This document shows, piece by piece, positions 1 to 5,791 of a DNA stretch of 6,326 nt. Position 1 is the first letter of the stretch. Each line of letters starts with the position of its first letter. The notes beneath the pieces were generated by a model. The model did no database searches. It had not been told where the DNA came from and saw only the letters and a program-made list of their open reading frames with translations. Location: assembly GCA_027009605.1 (NCBI GenBank), contig JALVCY010000701.1, positions 1 through 6,326 on the forward strand, in the 5' to 3' direction. The translations under genes were made by a program, and so were the position numbers. Source of the stretch: Saprospiraceae bacterium (lineage in GTDB: Bacteria > Bacteroidota > Bacteroidia > Chitinophagales > Saprospiraceae).

Positions 1-189
1 AGTTGCAAGGCCATTAAGGCGCAAAATCGCTTCGCTTTTTGCTATGTGCTTGCAACTAAAGTTGCAAGGCCATTAAGGCGCAAAATCGCTTCGCTTTTTG
101 CTATGTGCTTGCAACTAAAGTTGCAAGGCCATTAAGGCGCAAAATCGCTTCGCTCTTTGCTATGTGCTTGCAACTAAAGTTGCAAGGCC
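1..189. repeat. Tandem array of a 59-bp foldable unit (3 full copies plus a 12-bp partial)
   Basis: Full copies lie at 1-59, 60-118 and 119-177. Copies 1 and 2 are identical; copy 3 differs only by T to C at 155. A fourth copy at 178-189 is cut off after its first 12 bases. Each unit starts with AGTTGCAAG and ends with the exact inverse CTTGCAACT plus an AA spacer. Between them sit a small hairpin (GCC-ATTAA-GGC, unit positions 10-20) and a second hairpin (GCAAAA with TTTTGC, unit positions 21-42), directly abutting, then a 6-nt joiner TATGTG. The unit therefore folds as a three-way junction on either strand. Because a unit begins at base 1, the array probably continues to the left. Nothing in it looks coding: 59 is not a multiple of 3, so reading frames shift from copy to copy. 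The element family is not one I recognise. Confidence 0.95.
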
Positions 190-195
190 GTTATT

Positions 196-3100
196 TTATT
201 CGGGGACACGTCCGGGCGTCCATCCTGCGCCTACTTCATCTAGTTGTTTTTCCAGCTTGGGTAATTTTTTATTGGCAATTTCCTTTAATTCATCCAGAAT
301 AGGGGGGAATTCTTCTTGCAAGATGGCCAATAGGTCTTTTTCGGTTTGAGTGACCGGAGCCGTGGAACTGTTATGAATCCAACGTAGAGCGCTAAACCGC
401 TGATTGATGGGCGGGATGGCGGGCTCTACTTCTTCGTAGCTGGCTTTGGGGACTTGGCCTCTTAGCTTCCATTTTATTTCAAATAACTCTTTTTCTATTT
501 TGTTGGCTGTGTCTTGCATGCTTGGTGGGCAATTGGGGGTTTGGGCGATGGCTTGCTTGATGTCTTGGAGCCGTTTGTGCAGGTTGGCTACGAATCGCTG
601 CGTGCCATGCAGTTTTTTGCCAAAATCATTGACCTTTTGCTGGAAAGTGAGCAGTTTTTCCGGATTAGGATTGGGGATTGTTTGATTGTTGAATGGGATC
701 ACTTTGAAAGGGGTGGCGTCCACCAACTTGGACTGTTGGCCCCGAACGACATGATACAAGGTGACTGTGTAATCTCCCGGAGGGGCAAGATTGAATTCTT
801 GGTCTTTTAGAAGCGGGTTGAATTTTGATTTAGGTGCTTGAACCGGGGCTTTGTAGGGTAGGCGCAAGTCCCAATTGATACGCTGAATGCCTTTTGTGTA
901 TTTGTGGTTAATTTTTCTGATTTCTTTTCCGGTAGCGTCTTGGATGGAGAAGACGAGATAAGGGGCGATTTCTTGTTTTTCTTCTTCTAATTCCTTGGGT
1001 GTGGGTAGGGGGATAGGCTGTTTGTTTTTGATGAGTTCTTTTTCCTTTTCGAGTCTTAATTCCTTTTTTGTTTTGGGTTTTTCTTTGATGTAATAGGTGA
1101 AATTGGCGCCAAAAGGGCTGTTTTTGGATTTGAATATAGTCGATCCGAAACCGTATCCGCCGCGGCGCTTTTGGATGTATCTTAAGCTTGTCTTAATGGG
1201 GAAAATATGGGCTTTTTGGTTGGCAAATTGCTCATTGATTTCCCGCAAGGGGCTGTAATCATCCAAAATATAAAAACCCCGGCCGAAAGTGGCCATTACT
1301 AAGTCGTTTTCCCGCTGCTGAATGACTAAGTCTTTGATGGCGATGTCAGGTAAGCCGGATTTTAGTTGAACCCAAGATTGACCTTTGTCCGGAGAAAAGT
1401 AGAGCCCGAACTCCGTACCGGCAAAGAGCAAATTCGGATTTACATGGTCTTGCTCAATGGTCAACACTTGCCCCCTTTCGGGTAAATTGCCGGCGATGGA
1501 TGTCCAAGAGCGGCCTTTGTCCGTACTCATCAACAGGTAGGGCTTAAAATCATCTCGTTTGTGATTATCGAAGGAGGCAAACACGGTATTTTTGTCGTGT
1601 TTGGAGCAAAGGATGTCGCTGACATAAGTGTGTGCGGGTACGCCGGGAAAATGGTCTATTTTGCGCCAAGTCTTAGCATCTTCGGTGACTTGAATAACTC
1701 CGTCATCGGTGCCTACATACACTAAATTTTCCTGCAAAGGAGATTCTGTCAAAGAAACTCCCATCCCATACAAGGAAGTGGATACGTTTTTGGCCACGGC
1801 ATCGACACCCCAGTATCTGCCCATGACGGGGGCATTGTCTCTAGGCAGTTGTAAGCTAATGTCATCGGAAATGACTTGCCAAGATTGACCCTGATCATCA
1901 CTTCTAAAGACCTTATTGGCGGCCATGTACAGGCGCTTGTGATTGTGTGGACTCAAAATGAAGGGCGCATTCCAATTCCATTTGTAGAGTTTTTCGCCTT
2001 TGCGCTCTCTCGGTTTGATGGATAGGCTTTCCCCGCTTTTTTTGTCAAAACGGAAGATATTGCCGTACTGATATTCTGAATACACGGTGTTGGGATCGGT
2101 CGGGTCTATGGCTTGCCAAAATCCGTCTCCGCCTTGTGGCACGACCCACTCTCCGCGGGTAATTCCATCGGAATAGAGGGTTTGAGACGGTGCGCCCAAA
2201 CTGCTATTATCTTGTGTGCCACCATAAACCCAATAAAAAGGGTAGGAGTTGTCCGTCGCAACCCGGTAAAATTGAGTGATGGGCAAATTAGATTTATGAA
2301 TGAAGTTTTTGCCTGCATCGAAGCTCTCATAGATACCACCGTCTCCCCCTATCATAAAGTGGCGAGTATCATCCGAATCAATCCAAAAGGCATGGTCATC
2401 TACATGGCGTTTGTTTTGGCCTAATTTTTTCCAAGTTTTGCCGCCATCGGTGGTGTATTTGGAATAAGTCTCTGTGGAATAGACTTTATTTACGTCTTTG
2501 GGGTCACAATAAATCTCACCGTAGTATTGGCCACTAGTGGAGTAATTGCTCATTTTTTTCCAAGATTCGCCTTTGTTGTCGGAGCGGAAAAAGCCGCCTT
2601 TTCCCTGAGCGGCTTCGACGATGAGATAGACGATATTGGGGTTGACGGGGGAGATAGCGATGCCGGTGCCCCCGATATCGACCTTGGGGAGGCCTTTCAT
2701 TATTTTATGGAACGATGCGCCCCCATCGGTTGATTTATAGACAGCGGATTCCGGCCCGCCCCCGATACGGATGTTGACATGCCGGCGTCGTTGCTCGGAA
2801 GTGGCATAAATAATATTGGGGTCGGACGGGTCGATGACTACGTTGTTGACGCCGGTATTTTCGCTGATATTTAGGACTTTATTCCAAGATTTTCCTCCGT
2901 CGGTGGTTTTGTAAAGGCCGCGGTCGGAGCTAGGCCCCCAAATGGAACCTTCGGCGGCGACGAAGACGGTATTGGGGTCTTTGGGATGAATGGCTATCAT
3001 CCCAATTTGGCGGCTCTCTTTTAAGCCCATATTTTTCCAAGATTTGCCCCCATCGGTTGATTTATAGATTCCGTTGCCGTAACCGATGGCTCTTTGGTGG

Positions 3101-3429
3101 TTGTTTTCTCCTGTGCCGGCCCATATTGTGTTGGGATTGGAGGGGTCTAGCTTTAGGCAACCGATAGCATAGGCCTTGTGATGTTCAAAAACCGGTTTGA
3201 ATGTGGTTCCGTTGTTAGTGGTTTTCCAGATGTGTCCGGAAGCGGCTGCGACGTAATATTCGCTGTGGTTTTCGGGATTGACAGCAAAGTCGGCAATGCG
3301 GCCGGAGACGAAGGCGGGGGTCAGATTGCGCAATTTTAATCCGCTGTAAATATTGGTTGGGATGGTGTCCGCTGCTTGCGCCAATGAAAACGAAGTCAGG
3401 GTGACGAGAAGGAGGAGTAGATTTTTCAT
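196..3429 (-). CDS. Secreted sortilin/VPS10-type BNR-repeat beta-propeller protein
   Basis: This 1077-residue protein has a signal peptide (residues 1-19, Leu-rich core, likely cut after AQA), so it should be periplasmic, outer-membrane associated or secreted. BNR/Asp-box motifs of the S-x-D-x-G-x-x-W type occur near residues 69-77, 123-131, 174-182, 232-240, 282-290, 325-333, 368-376, 509-517, 581-588, 635-642 and 678-686. Strands with DPxNPNxxY-like sequences lie between them, consistent with two consecutive propellers. Family hallmarks follow: GRGFYILDDYSPLR (716-729), a Lys/Glu-rich insert (about 781-820), GIQRINWDLR (847-856) and PPGDYTVTL (883-891) of an Ig/FnIII-like module, then a helical tail ending in TPGRVPE. 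The length of about 1000-1100 residues and the ending suggest a complete protein. The start is supported by AAAGGA 7 nt upstream. Databases often label such proteins glycosyl hydrolase or sialidase, but BNR repeats do not show catalysis, and substrate and reaction are unknown. I see no type IX secretion tail. Confidence 0.9.
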   Translation of the reverse strand: MKNLLLLLVTLTSFSLAQAADTIPTNIYSGLKLRNLTPAFVSGRIADFAVNPENHSEYYVAAASGHIWKTTNNGTTFKPVFEHHKAYAIGCLKLDPSNPNTIWAGTGENNHQRAIGYGNGIYKSTDGGKSWKNMGLKESRQIGMIAIHPKDPNTVFVAAEGSIWGPSSDRGLYKTTDGGKSWNKVLNISENTGVNNVVIDPSDPNIIYATSEQRRRHVNIRIGGGPESAVYKSTDGGASFHKIMKGLPKVDIGGTGIAISPVNPNIVYLIVEAAQGKGGFFRSDNKGESWKKMSNYSTSGQYYGEIYCDPKDVNKVYSTETYSKYTTDGGKTWKKLGQNKRHVDDHAFWIDSDDTRHFMIGGDGGIYESFDAGKNFIHKSNLPITQFYRVATDNSYPFYWVYGGTQDNSSLGAPSQTLYSDGITRGEWVVPQGGDGFWQAIDPTDPNTVYSEYQYGNIFRFDKKSGESLSIKPRERKGEKLYKWNWNAPFILSPHNHKRLYMAANKVFRSDDQGQSWQVISDDISLQLPRDNAPVMGRYWGVDAVAKNVSTSLYGMGVSLTESPLQENLVYVGTDDGVIQVTEDAKTWRKIDHFPGVPAHTYVSDILCSKHDKNTVFASFDNHKRDDFKPYLLMSTDKGRSWTSIAGNLPERGQVLTIEQDHVNPNLLFAGTEFGLYFSPDKGQSWVQLKSGLPDIAIKDLVIQQRENDLVMATFGRGFYILDDYSPLREINEQFANQKAHIFPIKTSLRYIQKRRGGYGFGSTIFKSKNSPFGANFTYYIKEKPKTKKELRLEKEKELIKNKQPIPLPTPKELEEEKQEIAPYLVFSIQDATGKEIRKINHKYTKGIQRINWDLRLPYKAPVQAPKSKFNPLLKDQEFNLAPPGDYTVTLYHVVRGQQSKLVDATPFKVIPFNNQTIPNPNPEKLLTFQQKVNDFGKKLHGTQRFVANLHKRLQDIKQAIAQTPNCPPSMQDTANKIEKELFEIKWKLRGQVPKASYEEVEPAIPPINQRFSALRWIHNSSTAPVTQTEKDLLAILQEEFPPILDELKEIANKKLPKLEKQLDEVGAGWTPGRVPE

Positions 3430-3436
3430 ATTTTTT

Positions 3437-3442
3437 TCCTTT
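3437..3442 (-). promoter_or_regulatory. Shine-Dalgarno of the propeller gene
   Basis: The minus strand reads AAAGGA, then 7 A/T-rich bases, then ATG at 3429. This is a good ribosome-binding site for a phylum in which such sites are often weak, and it supports the chosen start. Confidence 0.65.
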
Positions 3443-3443
3443 G

Positions 3444-3483
3444 AATGCCGGCAATTGTTTATTTCTAAAAAGTTACCGGCATT
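3444..3483 (-). promoter_or_regulatory. Leader hairpin just upstream of the propeller gene's ribosome-binding site
   Basis: AATGCCGG (3444-3451) and CCGGCATT (3476-3483) are perfect 8-bp inverse copies. In the minus-strand transcript the stem extends by a U-G wobble and two A-U pairs to about 11 bp, leaving an A/U-rich loop of about 18 nt. On the plus strand the wobble becomes an A/C mismatch, so the fold favours the propeller mRNA. It ends 1 nt before the Shine-Dalgarno sequence. No T-run follows it, so it is not a classical terminator. A double-stranded DNA operator is the alternative reading. Confidence 0.6.
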
Positions 3484-3619
3484 ATTTACTTTGTGAAAAC
3501 AAGCTGAAATGCAGTTGCGAAGTACTACAATTTTTACAAAAAAAAGGCATAAAACCTGTATTTTTTTGCTGTATTTAATTTGTTATGTTAATTATTAGCT
3601 AATTTTAGAAAAAATATAC

Positions 3620-3627
3620 TACTTTTG
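3620..3627 (+). promoter_or_regulatory. Candidate Bacteroidota -7 element for the regulator gene
   Basis: TACTTTTG matches the TAnnTTTG consensus of the primary sigma factor of Bacteroidota. No clear TTTG lies about 19 bp upstream, so only the -7 half is supported. Transcription starting about 7 nt downstream would give a leader of roughly 120 nt before the ATG at 3754. Confidence 0.5.
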
Positions 3628-3635
3628 GCGCAAAA
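3623..3635. promoter_or_regulatory. Small palindrome overlapping the -7 element (possible operator)
   Basis: TTTTG-GCG-CAAAA is a symmetric 13-bp site covering the -7 element and probable start of transcription of an Lrp/AsnC-type gene. These regulators commonly control themselves, so an operator is plausible, but this is inference: the site is short and only one copy is seen here. Confidence 0.3.
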
Positions 3636-3753
3636 TCGGTTTGAATATATACAGACGCAGTAGGAGGCAAGTGTAGAGACTGATTGCTATTTGCGTGTCC
3701 CCCCTTTTTTGTGTATATTGACCTTTTCATTGTCAGAAAAAAACTAACATACT

Positions 3754-4209
3754 ATGCCACAATTAGATGATTTGGACAAAAAAATTCTGAATATACTCAT
3801 TCAGAATGCTAAAACATCGTATGCTGAAATAGCATCGCAATTGTTTGTCTCCAGCGGCACCATTCACGTAAGGGTCAAAAAGATGGAGAAAATGGGCGTC
3901 ATTACAGGGTCAAAATTAAGTGTGAACTATGAGAAGCTCGGATTTGATGTTTATGTTTTCTTGGGTATTTACTTGGAACGTAGCGCCTATTATGACGAGG
4001 TGATTGCCCAGTTGAAGGAGATTCCGGAAGTAATCTCGGCACATTATACGACCGGGGCTTATTCGATTTTTGCCCAAATTATCTGTCGTGATACTTCCCA
4101 CTTGCGTGAAATCCTTCATGATCGAATCCAAGTGATTAAGGGTATTCAACGAACGGAGACCTTTATTTCATTGGAAAAAAGTATTGATCGAGTCGGTTTG
4201 GTTGATTGA
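3754..4209 (+). CDS. Lrp/AsnC-family transcriptional regulator
   Basis: This 151-residue protein has the usual length and layout of the family. An N-terminal winged helix-turn-helix begins LDDLDKKILNIL (residues 4-15), with the core helix YAEIASQL (23-30) and recognition helix around SGTIHVRVKKMEKMG (34-48). A short hinge leads to the C-terminal RAM ligand-binding and oligomerisation domain (about 65-141), with PEVISAHYTTGAYS (91-104), the helix HLREILHDRI (116-125) and RTETFISLE (133-141). Family members bind DNA as dimers to octamers and often sense amino acids; the effector here is unknown. The usual TTGxYD turn reads TTGAYS (99-104). There is no clear Shine-Dalgarno, but the start gives the expected N-terminus. 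The gene stands alone and is divergent from the propeller gene. It resembles a stand-alone AsnC-type protein I recall from Bacteroidota, but its targets cannot be read from sequence. Confidence 0.95.
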   Translation: MPQLDDLDKKILNILIQNAKTSYAEIASQLFVSSGTIHVRVKKMEKMGVITGSKLSVNYEKLGFDVYVFLGIYLERSAYYDEVIAQLKEIPEVISAHYTTGAYSIFAQIICRDTSHLREILHDRIQVIKGIQRTETFISLEKSIDRVGLVD

Positions 4210-4303
4210 GGCGCTTGCGCTGAAAAATTGAGCTTACTCCGAATAGTCCACTTCGCCAGAAATTAAAGCGATGAACAAAATCTCCAAACAGAATAAAATT
4301 TGG

Positions 4304-4311
4304 TAGTTTTG
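4304..4311 (+). promoter_or_regulatory. Candidate orphan -7 element
   Basis: TAGTTTTG fits TAnnTTTG exactly. The next start codon with a supported gene is about 300 bp away and has its own -7 element, so any transcript from here would first cover the structured segment at 4352-4526. No -33 TTTG is visible at the right distance upstream, so chance occurrence in A/T-rich DNA is quite possible. Confidence 0.25.
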
Positions 4312-4382
4312 TAATAGAATACTTTTAGGAGTAAACCCGAAGTTTAAAACTAAAAGGACTAGGTCGCAGCCAAATTTATTCC

Positions 4383-4410
4383 CGGCTTCCGAATAAATTC
4401 GGAAGTACCG
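4383..4410. repeat. Near-perfect palindrome, 9-bp arms with AA centre
   Basis: CTTCCGAAT (4386-4394), AA, ATTCGGAAG (4397-4405) is an exact inverted repeat. Flanking CGG (4383-4385) and CCG (4408-4410) can extend the stem past a 2-nt bulge. No T-run follows. Confidence 0.75.
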
Positions 4411-4414
4411 ACTT

Positions 4415-4432
4415 CGGCGGTTGAAACCGCCG
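4415..4432. repeat. GC-rich hairpin, 8-bp arms
   Basis: CGGCGGTT and AACCGCCG are exact inverse copies separated by GA, giving a stable stem of at least 6 G-C pairs with a realistic loop of 6 nt. It sits 5 nt after the 4383-4410 stem. It is followed by TTACTCTG rather than a T-run, so it is not a standard intrinsic terminator. Confidence 0.7.
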
Positions 4433-4570
4433 TTACTCTGTGGTATCCCCCTTTATTAAATTTGAATAGTGTCCTTTTGTGACTGAACAAAAGATGAGTC
4501 AAATCTAGCTATGATGATTTGGCTGCACTCTATTAACAAAAAAAAAAGGTAAAAATTAACCTAAATAGGG

Positions 4571-4578
4571 TATCTTTG
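4571..4578 (+). promoter_or_regulatory. Bacteroidota -7 promoter element for the CARDB-like gene
   Basis: TATCTTTG matches TAnnTTTG exactly and lies 29 bp before the ATG, in the common A/T-rich context. The -33 element is not a clear TTTG. The implied leader is only about 20-25 nt and has no Shine-Dalgarno. Confidence 0.7.
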
Positions 4579-4607
4579 CCGTCGATTAACAACTAGAACA
4601 CTGTTTA

Positions 4608-5570
4608 ATGAAATTTTTAAGAACTGCTTTATTGCTCCTTATCGTCTTGACTTGGCAGGCGGGCATTGCCCAAAATGGCTTGGAATATACGGGCAAGCGA
4701 ATTCATCTGAGTTCTGCAAAGGTCTTGTCCGACACGAAAAAACACCTTAAGTTGAAATTTGTCGTGTCTAATACCGGCCGAGAAGACGTGCGGCTCTATG
4801 AAGATTTGAATATGTCTAGTGTGATTTTTACTTTTGGCGAAAGCTTTGATGATGACCGCATTGCCCGATTTAAGGATTTGATATTGGATCGCTTGATTAA
4901 GGAGAATACCTTGTTGCGTGCGGGCCAATTGTTTACGCCTAAGGCCTACAAAATAAAGAAAAACTCCAAAGTCACCAACCCTAGAGCCAAGGATTTTGAT
5001 ATAAGCAAGAGCCAAACTGCCGACCTAGAAAGTTACGAAAAAGAAGTCCCTGAAAAGAAGGAAACTGTACGGAATCCCCGAGAGATTGCACATAAAAAAA
5101 CACCTAAGAAATCCAAGAAACCGGACAAGGTGCTGAGTCCGATAGGGGAATTGCCCCGGCCGGAAGCCAATCACGAGTGTTTTGATTTGGTCATTGATAA
5201 TATGGAGATTACGAAGAGCACCAAACGGAATATTTATCTCAAATTTAATTTGATTAATTATGGTCAGGGAGGATTTACTTTTGACCGCAAGAATCCCCGG
5301 TATGAGAATCTGAGTGTTAAAGTCTATTTTGCTTCTATCCCGAGATTGACACGAGGGTCTTTGATTGCCGGAGGAGCGCATTTTGATGAAATATTTGACG
5401 AAAAGAGATTTACCTTGGCTTTTGGCGAAAGCATGGAAGGTCATATCAAAGTATCTTTGGAAAAAATGACCAAATTTACGCCGGTTGTCATCCTAGAACT
5501 TGACCCATTCTCCGCTGTAGATGAGTGCGATAAGGTGAATAATGTGAGTACGGTGGTGTGGAAAAACTAG
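4608..5570 (+). CDS. Secreted protein with two CARDB/Ig-like domains joined by a basic linker
   Basis: The 320-residue product has a signal peptide (residues 1-20 or so, LLLLIVL core, cut near GIA-Q). There is no lipobox cysteine, so export by the general pathway is likely. Domain 1 (about 30-110) and domain 2 (about 191-320) look alike: both have LKLKFVVSNTG / LYLKFNLINYG-type strands, then a VIFTFGES or VKVYFASI strand and a segment ending near GxxF(D/T). Domain 2 ends with LDPFSAVDECDKVNNVST (298-315), very like the acidic turn before the last strand in CARDB (cell adhesion related) domains. The linker (about 111-188) is rich in Lys, Glu and Pro and probably disordered. The only two cysteines, 191 and 307, lie at opposite ends of domain 2 and could form a disulfide. 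No enzymatic motif is seen. A structural or binding role at the cell surface is inferred. The gene has its own promoter and no close partner. Confidence 0.8.
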   Translation: MKFLRTALLLLIVLTWQAGIAQNGLEYTGKRIHLSSAKVLSDTKKHLKLKFVVSNTGREDVRLYEDLNMSSVIFTFGESFDDDRIARFKDLILDRLIKENTLLRAGQLFTPKAYKIKKNSKVTNPRAKDFDISKSQTADLESYEKEVPEKKETVRNPREIAHKKTPKKSKKPDKVLSPIGELPRPEANHECFDLVIDNMEITKSTKRNIYLKFNLINYGQGGFTFDRKNPRYENLSVKVYFASIPRLTRGSLIAGGAHFDEIFDEKRFTLAFGESMEGHIKVSLEKMTKFTPVVILELDPFSAVDECDKVNNVSTVVWKN

Positions 5571-5625
5571 TTTTTAATATAACAATTCAGTTCTTGGATT
5601 TTTCCTATTAATTGGGAGGCCTAAC

Positions 5626-5664
5626 CACTTAGGACACTTAGTTTTGCACTAAGATTACACTAAG
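5626..5664. repeat. Four copies of CACTWAG
   Basis: CACTTAG occurs at 5626-5632 and 5635-5641, and CACTAAG at 5647-5653 and 5658-5664. The inner two form a hairpin, CTTAGT (5637-5642) with ACTAAG (5648-5653), with a 5-nt loop. It could help end transcription of the upstream gene, but it lacks a T-run. From memory, strings of similar CACNNAG words occur between genes in many bacteria. Confidence 0.7.
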
Positions 5665-5707
5665 ACCATAGTTGTAAATTTAATCAAAACAATTTAGTAA
5701 CTAAACG

Positions 5708-5791
5708 ATGTATGTCGTGTATGTATGTCCCGCATGTACCACGCTGGCGGACGCTGGCGGGGGCAAATTTGCCACCCGGTAACCCGGTTAC
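5708..5791. repeat. Stack of doublet repeats and palindromes
   Basis: ATGTATGTC occurs at 5708-5716 and 5721-5729, ACGCTGGCGG at 5741-5750 and 5751-5760, and ACCCGGT at 5774-5780 and 5782-5788. GGCAAATTTGCC (5762-5773) is a perfect 12-bp palindrome, and GTAACC-C-GGTTAC (5779-5791) is another. CAAATTTG recurs at 5807-5814. Confidence 0.75.

Larger units (their letters stand above)
3430..3753. other. Divergent intergenic region between the propeller and regulator genes
   Basis: This 324-bp A/T-rich gap contains the leader hairpin and Shine-Dalgarno of the minus-strand gene. On the plus side it holds a TAnnTTTG -7 element with an overlapping palindrome (3620-3635) and a polypyrimidine tract of six C then six T (3699-3710). 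I found no convincing -33/-7 pair for the minus-strand gene; TACTTCG on the minus strand at 3524-3518 is at best a degenerate -7. No coding sequence is evident. Confidence 0.7.
4352..4478. repeat. Inverted repeat pair AAAAGGAC / GTCCTTTT
   Basis: Exact 8-bp inverse copies at 4352-4359 and 4471-4478 bracket 111 bp that contain two tight hairpins. This resembles the outline of a small repeat element, but there is no visible target-site duplication and no known terminal sequence. Confidence 0.4.
4366..4526. repeat. 10-bp inverted repeat pair GCAGCCAAAT / ATTTGGCTGC
   Basis: Perfect inverse copies lie at 4366-4375 and 4517-4526. The left arm lies inside and the right arm outside the 4352-4478 pair, so as RNA the two pairings would cross like a pseudoknot. 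A 10-bp match by chance in a gap this size is uncommon. Confidence 0.5.
4210..4607. other. Structured intergenic region without a recognisable gene
   Basis: The 398-bp gap between the regulator and the CARDB-like gene has no plausible coding sequence. It holds a perfect TAnnTTTG element with no gene behind it (4304-4311), several exact inverted repeats between 4352 and 4526, and the -7 element of the next gene (4571-4578). An A-run (4538-4547) precedes that promoter. It could hold a small RNA or the remains of a short mobile repeat; neither is proven. Confidence 0.65.

Noticed and set aside
1..177. Integron attC sites (historically called 59-base elements)
   Set aside because: The length is a coincidence. 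The unit ends do not fit the RYYYAAC and GTTRRRY core sites, and there are no gene cassettes between units.
1..189. CRISPR array
   Set aside because: The 59-bp units are repeated head to tail with no unique spacers; the whole period is conserved.
105..349. Two short plus-strand reading frames starting in the repeats
   Set aside because: Both begin with the same repeat-derived residues in shifting frames and then run antisense through the end of the propeller gene. No independent coding evidence.
2106..2733. Short reading frames on both strands inside the propeller gene
   Set aside because: They lie in other frames of a clearly conserved BNR protein and have no recognisable domains.
196..3429. 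Sialidase or cellulase activity
   Set aside because: BNR motifs recur in many non-enzymatic propellers. I could not identify a catalytic arginine triad or a glycosidase acid/base pair, so only the fold is claimed.
4211..4220. Terminator after the regulator gene (GCGC-TT-GCGC followed by A-rich sequence)
   Set aside because: The stem is 4 bp with a 2-nt loop and has no T-run on the coding strand; too weak to call.
4629..5444. Two minus-strand reading frames antisense to the CARDB-like gene
   Set aside because: They are shadows of a plus-strand gene that has a signal peptide, a promoter element and domain similarity.
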